Source: Dyella terrae
GTDB lineage: Bacteria > Pseudomonadota > Gammaproteobacteria > Xanthomonadales > Rhodanobacteraceae
NCBI RefSeq assembly: GCF_022394535.1
Contig: NZ_CP089414.1
Location: forward strand, 2,976,001 to 3,040,000
Length of the DNA: 64,000 bases
Direction: 5' to 3'
The translations under genes were made by a program, and so were the position numbers. Of the stretch, positions 32,748 through 41,511 are shown piece by piece. Under the pieces are notes generated by a model. The model saw only the letters and a list, made by a program, of their open reading frames with translations, searched no databases and had not been told where the DNA came from. Every line of letters starts with the position of its first letter. The first letter of the stretch is position 1.

Positions 32748-34514
32748 CTACGGACTTGCGGCAGTCAAACCATACTTGGCTGCGCGTGCCTCAATCTCCG
32801 CATCGAGCGTATGCGCGGCAGCGAGATCGGCGCGGCCTGCTTCCATCTGGCCACTGCGAATCTTTGCCAGGCCAAGGCCATAGCGCGACCAAGCGGAATC
32901 AGGGTGTTGGGCGACCGCCTTCTCGTATGCCTTGATCGACTCGGGATACTGACCCAGTCGCAACTCGACCAAGCCGAGACTGTCGAGATAGGCCGGATTT
33001 TCGCCGTCACGCTTTATGGCCTTGCGGCAATCCTTCAGCGCATCATCGAGCACCTGATTGCTCAGGCTTCGCGCCCAGCAGCGCTCATTGAGGGCGGTGC
33101 CGAGCATGGCATCGTCCTTGTGCAGGCGAATCCAATCGTCAAGCAATGGCAATGCGGCGGCAGGCTGGTCGAGCTCGATGTAGAGACCGGCAACCCCGCG
33201 CGCCAGCGTAGAGCCTGCAGGCGCCAACTCGCTGGCCGCCATCGCATCGGCTGTGGCGCCTGCGCGATCCTTCCGCGTGATCCGAAGCCGCGCACGCTGC
33301 ACCAATGTATCGGCGTTCTTTGGATCCAGACTCAACGCCTTGTCAAGATCGGAAAGCGCGGCGTCTGGCTGCTTGCTCGCCTGATGTGCCCTCGCACGGG
33401 CGACATAGTAGGCCGCCTGATCCGGCGCCAAGCGGATAGCCTCGTCCAGGTCGGCTATCGCGGCATTGAACTCACCGCGCGACAGATGCGCTTGGCCCGA
33501 TAACGCGTAATCGCTCGCGTTCTTGGTGGCCGCACCTGTTGAGCCTGCAGTCGTGTCTGCATTGGAAGTGTCGCCATCTTCGGCGGCTGCGGCGAATGTA
33601 AATACACGCCCACCGTTGTAGGTGAAATAGACCTTCTTCTTGCTGTTGGCAATGAACATATGGTGGGCAAGCAGAAAGTCCACACCAAGCAGCATGTCGG
33701 TGTCGCCACCCATCCTTCCGTCAATCACCTGCATCTGGCTGTGCTGGATGGTTTCCGAGCCGACGGTGAACGAGTCCACCTTCACGGTCCATGTCTTCAC
33801 CGGCTTGGAACCAACACCGATACTCCTGCTGCCCGCTTTCGCATCCGGCCCATTCAAATCAATGCCGGCCCGCTCGGCCGCGTCACGGCTCAGCACGGTG
33901 GCCATAGCGCCCGAATCGAGTACGGCCCTCACTTTCTTGCCATTGATGGTCACACTGACAAAGGTTCGTCTGTCGTACTGGTTATCTGACGGAACGAGAT
34001 CGGCGACGTTGTACTTGCCATCCTTCACCCAATACGCGAGCAAGGCGTTCCCGCAACCCTCCACCTTGAACAACGTAATCTTGCCGTGCGCAAGATCGAT
34101 CTCCATATCCGCAATATCGAGCAGATTGGCGCCAAGCAACCCGTCACCGGCATCGGTACCACCGACGATGAAATCGACGTTCTTGAGCGTCGTATCAAGT
34201 ATGCCGAATTCCTTGACGTGCGCTTGCTGGATATCCGCGGACCCACCGATGCCGCTGACGCGATAGCCAAAAGGCGCGGGTTGCAGAGGAAGCCCAAGCG
34301 ATTCCGCGTTGGCTTTCGACATGATGTTGAAGAAGGCGCCGGTATCGATAATGAAGCGCGTGTCTTTCCCGTTGATCTTCACGGTGGTCGTGGCCCGGTT
34401 CCCCACCATTTGCACGGGCAACGTGCCGTAATCCTTCAATTGGCAACCGTCAGCCCAGGCCTGACTCGCCAGCAAAAGACCTACTCCAATGCAACATAGA
34501 CGCAGCATGTCCAC
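32748..34514 (-). CDS. Exported double aspartyl-protease-like protein with TPR repeats
   Basis: This 588-residue protein has a signal peptide (residues 1-21, ending QAWA). Two retropepsin-like domains follow. The first contains FIIDTGAFFNIMS near residue 57 and GLLGANLL. The second contains AVLDSGAMATVLS near residue 200 and MLLGVDFLLAHH. From about residue 345, roughly six TPR helical pairs follow (for example YALSGQAHLSRGEFNAAIADLDEAIRLAP). A protease-scaffold fusion suggests processing of a bound partner in the periplasm. A shorter relative without TPRs lies at 20759-21667. Confidence 0.82.
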   Translation of the reverse strand: MDMLRLCCIGVGLLLASQAWADGCQLKDYGTLPVQMVGNRATTTVKINGKDTRFIIDTGAFFNIMSKANAESLGLPLQPAPFGYRVSGIGGSADIQQAHVKEFGILDTTLKNVDFIVGGTDAGDGLLGANLLDIADMEIDLAHGKITLFKVEGCGNALLAYWVKDGKYNVADLVPSDNQYDRRTFVSVTINGKKVRAVLDSGAMATVLSRDAAERAGIDLNGPDAKAGSRSIGVGSKPVKTWTVKVDSFTVGSETIQHSQMQVIDGRMGGDTDMLLGVDFLLAHHMFIANSKKKVYFTYNGGRVFTFAAAAEDGDTSNADTTAGSTGAATKNASDYALSGQAHLSRGEFNAAIADLDEAIRLAPDQAAYYVARARAHQASKQPDAALSDLDKALSLDPKNADTLVQRARLRITRKDRAGATADAMAASELAPAGSTLARGVAGLYIELDQPAAALPLLDDWIRLHKDDAMLGTALNERCWARSLSNQVLDDALKDCRKAIKRDGENPAYLDSLGLVELRLGQYPESIKAYEKAVAQHPDSAWSRYGLGLAKIRSGQMEAGRADLAAAHTLDAEIEARAAKYGLTAASP

Positions 34515-34690
34515 TCCCGTTGGCCACGACGGCAGAATATATTTGTTAAAAGATGCGATGCAATGTGCTTCGCAACGAATCCACCAATGCCAACGCCCCC
34601 GCTGGCGTTATCATGCGCCAGCGATCAAGGGGCTGGGCCTTCCGGGCTTCGGCCAGGCCACGATGTAGTACCCGAAACATGGGGAATGCC

Positions 34691-35248
34691 ATGAAGGTCG
34701 AGTCCGTCGCCGTAGCGCTTTTCGCCGTATGGTTCTTTTCGGAAGGCCTGATCCTCCGCACTGCTCGTGATCGAAGCGGCGCGAATGTGGATCGCCGGTC
34801 ACTGATCATTCTGGCCACCAGCAACATGGTTCTTCCGTGGCTGTCCATTGCGCTCTACTTTCTCAACGTGGGCAACGCGCCCTTTGCGCCACTGACCAAG
34901 ATCGTAGGCGTGGTGGTGATGGTCAGTGGGTTCTGCATCCGGTGGGCGGGTATGTGGACGCTGCGGAAGTTTTTCTCGGCGAACGTAGCGGTGCAGAGCG
35001 ATCATCGGTTGGTGATCGCGGGCCCTTATCGCTTCGTGCGCCATCCCGGTTATTTCGGGGGCTGGTTGGCGTTCGTCGGCCTGGGGCTGGCGCTTGGCAA
35101 TGTGATCGCAATTGTCTTGTTGTCCGTCGTCACGTTGCCCGCGTTCTTCTTCCGCATCCGGGTCGAGGAGCAGGCGCTTGCCGGGGCGTTCCCCGACTAT
35201 CGGCAGTACGCGTCGAAGGTGAAACGGTTTCTTCCCTTCGTCTGGTGA
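34691..35248 (+). CDS. Isoprenylcysteine carboxyl methyltransferase (ICMT)-like membrane enzyme
   Basis: This is a 185-residue integral membrane protein with four or five helices. The C-terminal SAM-binding signature is clear: VIAGPYRFVRHPGYFGGWLAFVGLGLALGN, then RIRVEEQALAGAFPDYRQYASKVKRFLPFVW. Members methylate carboxyl or other groups of lipophilic substrates; true CaaX substrates are absent in bacteria, so the target is unknown. The ATG at 34691 is chosen over earlier in-frame ATGs because GGGGA lies 8 bases ahead and the membrane protein starts cleanly there. Confidence 0.82.
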   Translation: MKVESVAVALFAVWFFSEGLILRTARDRSGANVDRRSLIILATSNMVLPWLSIALYFLNVGNAPFAPLTKIVGVVVMVSGFCIRWAGMWTLRKFFSANVAVQSDHRLVIAGPYRFVRHPGYFGGWLAFVGLGLALGNVIAIVLLSVVTLPAFFFRIRVEEQALAGAFPDYRQYASKVKRFLPFVW

Positions 35249-35290
35249 TGCCAGGCACAGTGCGCTGCGCCTGGCAAAGCAATGACGGTC

Positions 35291-36280
35291 TTAGTGCACC
35301 GGCGCGGCAAGCACGCCCAGGTTGCTCATCCAGGCCTCTGCCAACGTTGGCCACTGCGTGATCGGGTTGGACGTACTGCGGACGCCGAAGGCGTGGCCGC
35401 CGTGCGCGTACAAGTGCATTTCTACGGGCACGCCCGCCTGCTGTAGCGCGACGTAGTACGTCACTGATTCGCGTACGTCATCCACTGGGTCGTCGCCGGC
35501 TTGGATGATGAGCGTCGGCGGTGCATGCGGGTCGATCTTCACATCCTGCCTGAGCGTGATGCCGGGGCCTTTCCACAAGTGTCCGGGATAAAGCGCCATC
35601 GCGAAATCGGGCCGCACGCTTTGCTTGTCCGCGTCATCGATAGGCTTGTAGCTGAGCTTGGTGTGGTTGCTGACGTCGGCCACCATGCGTCCACCGGCGG
35701 AGAAGCCGACCACGCCGATCTTGTGCGGATCAACACCGAGGCTTGCCGCACGCTCGCGCAGCAGCGCGATGGTTCGCTGCGCGTCCTGCAGCGCCATAGG
35801 CACGATGGGTTGCTTCGCGCAGTTGCACTCTTCGTTGTAATACGGACCGGAGCCAGGCACGCGGTATTTCAACAGCACGCAGGTGATGCCGCGCGAGGTG
35901 AGCCAGTCGCAGATCTCGGTGCCTTCCAGATCAATAGCGAGAACGCGATAGCCACCGCCGGGGAACACCACCACGGCCGCACCGGTGTTTTTCCCTTTGG
36001 GTGGATAGATGGTCATGGTCGGGCGCGACACGTGCTCGATCACGGTAACGGGCAAACCGGCGAGCGGTTGCGTGCTGGTGCCGAAGTCTTCTTCACCCGG
36101 CATGGAAGGCGGCGCTATCTTCAGGCCTTCCGGCCAGAGCGGTATCTGTTCGGCCGGCGACGCCGGTTGCCAGGGACGCATCTGCCGATTCTGCAGATTT
36201 GCGGTACCGGTGGTCGCCAACGCCGTGCCGGCGCAAAGCGATAACGCGACCATCAAGCCTATCCACGCGTGCTTGCGCAT
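35291..36280 (-). CDS. Exported alpha/beta hydrolase (esterase, BD-FAE/xylan-esterase type)
   Basis: This is a 329-residue serine esterase with a signal peptide (residues 1-22, ending ALA). The oxyanion loop is FPGGGYRVLAIDLEG, the nucleophile elbow GFSAGGRMVAD, the acid Asp lies in QAGDDPVDDV and the catalytic His in HGGHAFGVR. The family includes acetyl-xylan and other carbohydrate esterases that act on plant polymers or on O-acyl esters in the periplasm. A Cys pair (EECNCAK) may be a disulphide. It converges with the ICMT-like gene. Confidence 0.85.
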   Translation of the reverse strand: MRKHAWIGLMVALSLCAGTALATTGTANLQNRQMRPWQPASPAEQIPLWPEGLKIAPPSMPGEEDFGTSTQPLAGLPVTVIEHVSRPTMTIYPPKGKNTGAAVVVFPGGGYRVLAIDLEGTEICDWLTSRGITCVLLKYRVPGSGPYYNEECNCAKQPIVPMALQDAQRTIALLRERAASLGVDPHKIGVVGFSAGGRMVADVSNHTKLSYKPIDDADKQSVRPDFAMALYPGHLWKGPGITLRQDVKIDPHAPPTLIIQAGDDPVDDVRESVTYYVALQQAGVPVEMHLYAHGGHAFGVRSTSNPITQWPTLAEAWMSNLGVLAAPVH

Positions 36281-36508
36281 ATCGCCTCCACCTTTCGGTC
36301 CATGGGTCGTGGATGGGACGGCAGGCGTACCGCGCCGCGCCGGAGGACACAGCGTGCGCGGACGGTGGGGCGCATCGCTTGCGCAGTTCTAGCGATTCGC
36401 TGATCGGTGCGGTGATGAACGCTTAGCTGGCCTCATCGCCCTTATGGCGTTATGCTTCTCATGCTGCAACGCACCACTGCGCCTCTCCCCAAGGCCCGAG
36501 CATTCCCT

Positions 36509-37735
36509 ATGTCCGCTTCCGCACCCGCTCTTGATCCGGGCACCCCGCCCATTCGCGTTCCCCACGTTGGGCTCGTCATCCTTGCGCTCGCCGTGGGTGG
36601 CTTCGCCATCGGCACGACCGAGTTCGCCACAATGAGCATGCTGCCGCTGTTTGCGCAGGGGCTTGGCATTGATGCACCAACCGCCGGCCATGCCATCAGT
36701 GCGTATGCACTGGGTGTGGTGGTGGGTGCTCCCGTGATCACCGTGCTCGGCGCACGCCTGCCACGTCGCGGGCTGCTGTTGATGCTGATGGCGATGTTCA
36801 CGGTGTTCAACGGGCTCACTGGCCTGTCGCCCAGCTATCACTGGATGCTGGTGTTTCGTTTTCTCAGCGGCCTGCCGCACGGTGCGTACTTCGGTGTGGC
36901 TGCGCTGGTGGCCAGTTCGCTAGTGCCCGCCAACCGCCGTACACGCGCGGTCGGCCAGATGTTCCTGGGCCTTACCTGCGCCACCATCGTCGGCGTGCCA
37001 CTGGCGAGTTGGCTGGGCCAAGCGGTGGGCTGGCGCTGGAGCTTTGCGCTGGTGGCCCTGCTGGGCGTCGCCACCATGATCGCGGTCTACACCTTTGCGC
37101 CAAACACGCCGGCCGATGCCAAGGCGAGCCCACTGCGTGAACTCGGCGCACTGAAGCGCCCGCAGGTATGGATGACGCTAGGTATTGGCGCCATCGGTTT
37201 CGGCGGTCTGTTTGCGGTGTACACCTATCTCGCCGACATCTTGCTCAAGGTGACGCATATGTCGCTGGACGCGGTGCCCTGGGTGATGGGTGTGTTCGGC
37301 ATCGGCATGACGCTGGGCAACCTGATCGTGCCGATGCTTGCCGATCGCGCGTTGATGCGCACGGCGGGTGGTCTGCTGGTGTGGAGCATGCTGACGCTGG
37401 CCGTGTTCCCGTTCACCGCTGGCAACGTGTGGGCCCTGGGTGCCATTGTGTTCCTGATCGGTATGGGCGGCGCGCTGGGCACGGTGCTGCAGACGCGCTT
37501 GATGGATGTAGCCGGCGATGCGCAAGGCCTGGCCGCGTCGCTCAATCATTCCGCGTTCAACGCGGCAAACGCACTCGGCCCGTTCCTTGGCGGTCTGGCG
37601 ATTGCGCACGGCTACGGCTGGACCTCACCCGGCTGGGTAGGCAGCGGTCTCGCCTTGGGTGGCTTGTTGCTGTGGTTCGTGTCGATGGCAATGGATCGCC
37701 GCGATGACGAGATGACGGCGTGCGAATCCTGCTGA
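36509..37735 (+). CDS. 12-TM MFS transporter (AraJ/YdhP type)
   Basis: This is a 408-residue inner-membrane carrier of the DHA1 branch that includes arabinose-efflux-like AraJ and purine exporters. The first helix reads ILALAVGGFAIGTTEFATMSMLPLFAQGL, which is nearly diagnostic, and HGAYFGVAALVASSLVPANRR matches the cytoplasmic loop. The ATG at 36509 is chosen over one 19 codons earlier, which adds an unusual lead. The stop lies 4 bases from the convergent UBP zinc-finger gene. The substrate is unknown. Confidence 0.87.
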   Translation: MSASAPALDPGTPPIRVPHVGLVILALAVGGFAIGTTEFATMSMLPLFAQGLGIDAPTAGHAISAYALGVVVGAPVITVLGARLPRRGLLLMLMAMFTVFNGLTGLSPSYHWMLVFRFLSGLPHGAYFGVAALVASSLVPANRRTRAVGQMFLGLTCATIVGVPLASWLGQAVGWRWSFALVALLGVATMIAVYTFAPNTPADAKASPLRELGALKRPQVWMTLGIGAIGFGGLFAVYTYLADILLKVTHMSLDAVPWVMGVFGIGMTLGNLIVPMLADRALMRTAGGLLVWSMLTLAVFPFTAGNVWALGAIVFLIGMGGALGTVLQTRLMDVAGDAQGLAASLNHSAFNAANALGPFLGGLAIAHGYGWTSPGWVGSGLALGGLLLWFVSMAMDRRDDEMTACESC

Positions 37736-37739
37736 ATCG

Positions 37740-38090
37740 TCAACTCAGCAGGTCTTCCCAGTTCGCTGGCACCTTGCCCTTCGGCCCCGGTGTGGGTTGA
37801 TCCAGCGGATGGAACAAGGGCGGGCGCAGCTCCGGGCCGTAGAACGCATCGCCCGTGCGGTAGTCGTAGAGCCAACGGTCGTCCGGCTCGAAGTTGGCGA
37901 TCACGGGGTGACCGGTGGCATGAAAGTGCTTGCTGGCGTGCTGATGGGGTGAGCTGTCGCAACAGCCGACGTGGCCGCATTCGGCACAGCGGCGTAGGTG
38001 GAACCACCAGCCGCCGCTCTTCAGACATTCCACGCAGCCGTCGCCGCTGGGTATGGCATCGAGGTTGATACCCGATTCCTGCTTACTCAT
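37740..38090 (-). CDS. UBP-type zinc-finger protein
   Basis: This encodes a 116-residue cytoplasmic protein. The zinc finger spans about residues 15-75: CVECLKSGGWWFHLRRCAECGHVGCCDSSPHQHASKHFHATGHPVI, with the expected C/H ligand series of the ZnF-UBP fold. The C-terminus ends in a proline-rich tail (FHPLDQPTPGPKGKVP). Bacterial members occur in actinobacteria and proteobacteria with no established role; ubiquitin binding has no meaning here. GCGGGGAC precedes the ATG at 38090. Confidence 0.87.
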   Translation of the reverse strand: MSKQESGINLDAIPSGDGCVECLKSGGWWFHLRRCAECGHVGCCDSSPHQHASKHFHATGHPVIANFEPDDRWLYDYRTGDAFYGPELRPPLFHPLDQPTPGPKGKVPANWEDLLS

Positions 38091-38140
38091 GTCCCCGCTC
38101 CTCATGGTGATGATGGCCGATCTCGTCAGTGGCGCTGCGG

Positions 38141-38608
38141 TCAGAAACCCAGCTCGCTCAGTCCCGGATGGTCGTCCGGACGGCGCCCGAGTGGCCAGTG
38201 GTATTTGCGTTCTGCGTCGGTGATACGCAGATCGTTGATGGATGCATGGCGATGCGTCATCAGCCCGTGTTCGTCGAACTGCCAGTTCTCGTTGCCATAG
38301 CTGCGGTACCACTGGCCGGAGTCATCGCGCCATTCATAGGCGAAACGGACCGCGATGCGGTTGCCGGCGAACGTCCACAGTTCCTTGATCAGGCGGTAGT
38401 CCAGCTCACGGTTCCACTTACGCGTAAGGAAGGCCTGCGCTTCGTCACGCCCGTGGACGAACTCGGCTCGATTGCGCCAGTAGGTATCCGGCGAGTACGC
38501 CAGCACCACTCGGGCGGGATCGCGGCTGTTCCAGCCGTCCTCGGCCAGCCGTACTTTCTGTGCCGCGGTTTCGGCGGTGAAGGGTGGAACCGGCGCACGG
38601 ACTTCCAT
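38141..38608 (-). CDS. DUF1348-family (NTF2-like) protein
   Basis: This is a 155-residue NTF2-like protein matching DUF1348 across its length: [40 protein letters not shown], then [45 protein letters not shown] and [20 protein letters not shown]. Members are small cytoplasmic proteins of unknown enzymatic role. GAGG lies near the ATG at 38608. It lies between the UBP zinc-finger and Lrp genes on the same strand but is probably independent. Confidence 0.87.
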   Translation of the reverse strand: MEVRAPVPPFTAETAAQKVRLAEDGWNSRDPARVVLAYSPDTYWRNRAEFVHGRDEAQAFLTRKWNRELDYRLIKELWTFAGNRIAVRFAYEWRDDSGQWYRSYGNENWQFDEHGLMTHRHASINDLRITDAERKYHWPLGRRPDDHPGLSELGF

Positions 38609-38685
38609 GGAACACCTCGATGACTGACCAAGCAAAGAGCAAGCGTAGCGCGGATTTCATCCACGCATTGAGAAGACTGCGGACT

Positions 38686-39150
38686 CTACAAAGGCAATGC
38701 GTACGTGCGTTTGACCACTTGGCTGGGCATATCGGTCTTGACGTTCTGGATGCCGTTGGCGCGTGTGAGATGGGTGGACTGGAAGTGCCGGTAATCGTCG
38801 AGGTCCGCCACGGCTACGCGTAACAGCGCATCGCTTTCGCCCAGCATGATGTAGCACTCCATCACCTGCGGCAGTCGCTGCATGGCACGGATGAACTGGT
38901 CGATGGTATCGGCGTCCTGCGCGACCAGCCACACGCGGGTAAACAGCGTGAGTCCAGCGCCCACCTTGAACGGATCGAGCACAGTGACATAGCGTTCGAT
39001 AACGCCCGCTTCTTCCAGCAACTTCACCCGGCGCAGGCAGGGCGATGGCGACAGACCCACTTCGTTCGCGAGGTCGGTATTCGGCAACCGCGCATTCTCC
39101 TGCAGGGCGCGCAGAATCCGCTTGTCGGTCTCGTCCAGCCGGATTGGCAT
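38686..39150 (-). CDS. Lrp/AsnC-family transcriptional regulator
   Basis: This is a 154-residue regulator. The N-terminal HTH reads LDETDKRILRALQENARLPNTDLANEVGLSPSPCLRRVKLLEEAGVI, and a RAM ligand domain fills residues 60-150. It is divergent from a LysE-type exporter, the classical pairing in which the amino acid binds the Lrp protein and induces its own exporter. Two palindromic boxes lie between the genes at 39175-39191 and 39215-39230. Confidence 0.92.
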   Translation of the reverse strand: MPIRLDETDKRILRALQENARLPNTDLANEVGLSPSPCLRRVKLLEEAGVIERYVTVLDPFKVGAGLTLFTRVWLVAQDADTIDQFIRAMQRLPQVMECYIMLGESDALLRVAVADLDDYRHFQSTHLTRANGIQNVKTDMPSQVVKRTYALPL

Positions 39151-39174
39151 GGTGCGTCACCCTTGACGAAGAGA

Positions 39175-39191
39175 TTGGCATGATATGCCAA
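39175..39191. promoter_or_regulatory. Lrp box 1, perfect 7-3-7 palindrome
   Basis: TTGGCATGATATGCCAA is a perfect dyad 25 bases upstream of the Lrp-type start. It probably binds the adjacent regulator. Confidence 0.7.
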
Positions 39192-39214
39192 ACATCGTGG
39201 TATTGGCGCGATAG

Positions 39215-39230
39215 TTGGCACCCTATGCCG
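39215..39230. promoter_or_regulatory. Lrp box 2, related half-sites
   Basis: TTGGCACCCTATGCCG repeats the TTGGCA and ATGCC arms of box 1. Its centre lies about 39 bases away, near four helical turns, as expected for an Lrp multimer wrapping DNA. It is 25 bases upstream of the exporter start. Confidence 0.6.
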
Positions 39231-39254
39231 GGCGTTGCCGCGTAGCCTGATGGC

Positions 39255-39866
39255 ATGGACATCCACACGTTGCTGCTGTTCGTCGCCACGGTATTCCCGC
39301 TGATCTGCGTGCCTGGACCTGACATGCTCTACATCGCGTCGCAGGCCATATCCGGCGATGCTCGCGCCGGACTGCGCGCGACGGCAGGCGTGTGCACGGG
39401 TTATGTGTTGCACTCACTGCTGGTGGCGTTCGGCCTTGCGGCGGTGATTACCGCCTCGCCCGTATTGTTTCATGCACTGCGCTGGGCAGGTGTGGCCTAT
39501 CTGATTTACCTTGCCGTGCGCTTGCTACGTTCAGCGATGCGGCCCGGCCTTATTGCACTGCCAACCGCGCAGGTGACGTCGCAACTACGCCGCGGCTTTT
39601 TTACGGCAGCGCTCAATCCCAAGGGGATGATGATCTATTTCGCGATGTTGCCGCAGTTCGTGCATCCGGGGCATGCGGTCGCATTGCAGGCGATGTTGTT
39701 GTCGGCCATCTTCATCGCGCTGTGCGCACTGGTGTACAGCGTACTGAGTGTGGTGCTCGCCCGTACCGGCAAGGCTGGCGGGCTGAGCGATCGCCGGCGG
39801 CGCTGCGTGGAAGGCGTATCCGGCGGCATGCTTTTCGCTGCAGCCGCCAAACTGGCAAGCACGTAG
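39255..39866 (+). CDS. LysE-family amino-acid exporter
   Basis: This is a 203-residue inner-membrane protein with about six helices. The N-terminal signature FPLICVPGPDMLYIASQAISGDARAGLRATAGVCTG is diagnostic of LysE/RhtB exporters, and FFTAALNPKGMMIYFAMLPQFV matches the central motif. It exports an amino acid or derivative such as homoserine lactone or threonine; the exact substrate is unknown. Expression is probably induced through the divergent Lrp protein. Confidence 0.9.
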   Translation: MDIHTLLLFVATVFPLICVPGPDMLYIASQAISGDARAGLRATAGVCTGYVLHSLLVAFGLAAVITASPVLFHALRWAGVAYLIYLAVRLLRSAMRPGLIALPTAQVTSQLRRGFFTAALNPKGMMIYFAMLPQFVHPGHAVALQAMLLSAIFIALCALVYSVLSVVLARTGKAGGLSDRRRRCVEGVSGGMLFAAAAKLAST

Positions 39867-39873
39867 CAAGCAC

Positions 39874-39956
39874 GTAGCCCGGATGAAGCGAAGCGCAATC
39901 CGGGGTGGCGCATCGGCGGCGTGATCCCGGATTGCGCTTCGCTTCATCCGGGCTAC
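39874..39956. repeat. 31-bp perfect inverted repeat (REP-like)
   Basis: Two 31-base arms, 39874-39904 and 39926-39956, are exact reverse complements. They carry the core CCCGGATGAAGCGAAGCGCA and are separated by 21 bases. The arms resemble an interspersed palindromic element common in proteobacteria. It begins 7 bases after the exporter stop and may act as a terminator between convergent genes. Confidence 0.85.
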
Positions 39957-39984
39957 GGTGTCACGGTGTCACGGTGTTACGGCG

Positions 39985-41301
39985 TCAGCGTTTGAGGTCG
40001 TTCTTGTCGACGTCGCCGCCCTTCATGACGAACGCTACGTGCTCAAGCTGGGATACATCTTTGATCGGGTCGCCGTTTACCGCGACGAGGTCAGCGTAGT
40101 ACCCCGGCGCCACCGCACCCACCTTGCCCGTCATGCCGAGCAGATCCGCGGCCGTCACCGTGGCCGCCTGGATGGCCTGCATGGGCGTCATGCCCCACTT
40201 GGTCATCACGGCAAACTGCTTGGCGTTCCAGCCATGCGGATACACGCCGGCGTCGGTGCCGAAGGTCATCTTCTCGCCGGCCTTCACCGCACGCTGGAAG
40301 TTCTCGCGCTGCAGACGACCCACCATCCTCTCTTTTTCGATGGTGCTCGCAGGGAAGCCCTTCTTGGCGTATTCGCTGAGGATGTAGTCGTCGTTGTAGA
40401 CGTCGAAATCCAGATACGTGCCGTGCTGCTTCGCTAGCTTCAGGCCTTCATCGTCGATCAGGCTGCTGTGCTCCACCGAATCGACGCCCGCCCGGATGGC
40501 CATCTTGATGGCTTCGGCACCATGCGCGTGCGCGGCGACCTTCTTGCCCCAGCGATGCGCTTCGTCGACCACGGCGTTCATTTCTTCCTGCGAGTACTGC
40601 GGTGCCCCCACCGAGGTTTCCGCACTCAGCACGCCGGCGCTCGCCATGAACTTGATCACGTCGGCGCCGTGTTTGACGTTCTCTCGCACGCGATGGCGGA
40701 TGGCGTCGACACCATCGGCCACGCCGTTGACGTCGTGAAACTCGATCCACGGCGAGAAACCCGTGGTGCCGTCGGCATGACCGCCTGTCGCGCCCAGCGG
40801 CGGGCCAGACACCAGCATGCGCGGGCCTGGGATGTCACCGCGATTGATCGCATCGCGCAGCGAGATATCAACGTAGTCGTCAGCGCCGACATTACGCACA
40901 GTGGTAAAGCCTGCATCCAGCGTGCGCTTAGCGTAGGTGGGCGAGAGGATCGCCGAATCGATGGCGGTGCGCTTGAGTATGGCCTCGTAGTAGTCGCCCT
41001 TCACCTCGCCCGGATCGCCGGTAAGGTGTACGTGGCAGTCGATCAGGCCGGGCAGCAGCGTGGCGCTACCGAGATCGATGATCTTGACGCCTGCGGGCAC
41101 TTGCCCGTCGTAACGCACTTCGACGATGTGATCGCCTTCGATGATCACCAGCGGGTTGTCGCGCACGGTGCCGGCTTTGGTGTCGACAAGGTGGGCGGCG
41201 CGTACAGCGACGCGCGTCGGCACGGGCGCATCGTCAGCCGCGGCTACAGCGGACGCACCAAGGCCAAGGGTGATGGCAGCAAAGAGGGGCAACAAGCGCA
41301 T
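39985..41301 (-). CDS. Exported amidohydrolase (imidazolonepropionase-like/Xaa-Pro dipeptidase type)
   Basis: This is a 438-residue metal-dependent hydrolase with a signal peptide (residues 1-21). Metal motif HVH appears in PGLIDCHVHLTGDPGEV near residue 93. A likely carboxylated or bridging Lys lies in ADVIKFMASAGVLS, His ligands in KVAAHAHGAEA and SVEHSSLIDD, and the catalytic Asp in FGTDAGVYPHG. The family includes periplasmic prolidase-type and tryptophanase-like amidohydrolases. The ATG at 41301 opens the signal peptide. It is part of the exported-hydrolase group at 35-48 kb. Confidence 0.87.
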   Translation of the reverse strand: MRLLPLFAAITLGLGASAVAAADDAPVPTRVAVRAAHLVDTKAGTVRDNPLVIIEGDHIVEVRYDGQVPAGVKIIDLGSATLLPGLIDCHVHLTGDPGEVKGDYYEAILKRTAIDSAILSPTYAKRTLDAGFTTVRNVGADDYVDISLRDAINRGDIPGPRMLVSGPPLGATGGHADGTTGFSPWIEFHDVNGVADGVDAIRHRVRENVKHGADVIKFMASAGVLSAETSVGAPQYSQEEMNAVVDEAHRWGKKVAAHAHGAEAIKMAIRAGVDSVEHSSLIDDEGLKLAKQHGTYLDFDVYNDDYILSEYAKKGFPASTIEKERMVGRLQRENFQRAVKAGEKMTFGTDAGVYPHGWNAKQFAVMTKWGMTPMQAIQAATVTAADLLGMTGKVGAVAPGYYADLVAVNGDPIKDVSQLEHVAFVMKGGDVDKNDLKR

Positions 41302-41511
41302 GGAATGACTCCGCAAGCGATGACGAGAAGTGACGGGCGAATAGCCCGACACAGCGCATCGCGCCGAGTCCATGCCGCTCCCCCTTTCGGCACCTTACCG
41401 CAGGGATGACCACGCCTGTCCATGACCGGTGGCCTACACGGACTGCCACTCCCGTTGTCTGATCGAACACACCAGAACGGGACCGGCGCTTATGCGCCGG
41501 TCCCGCGGGTG

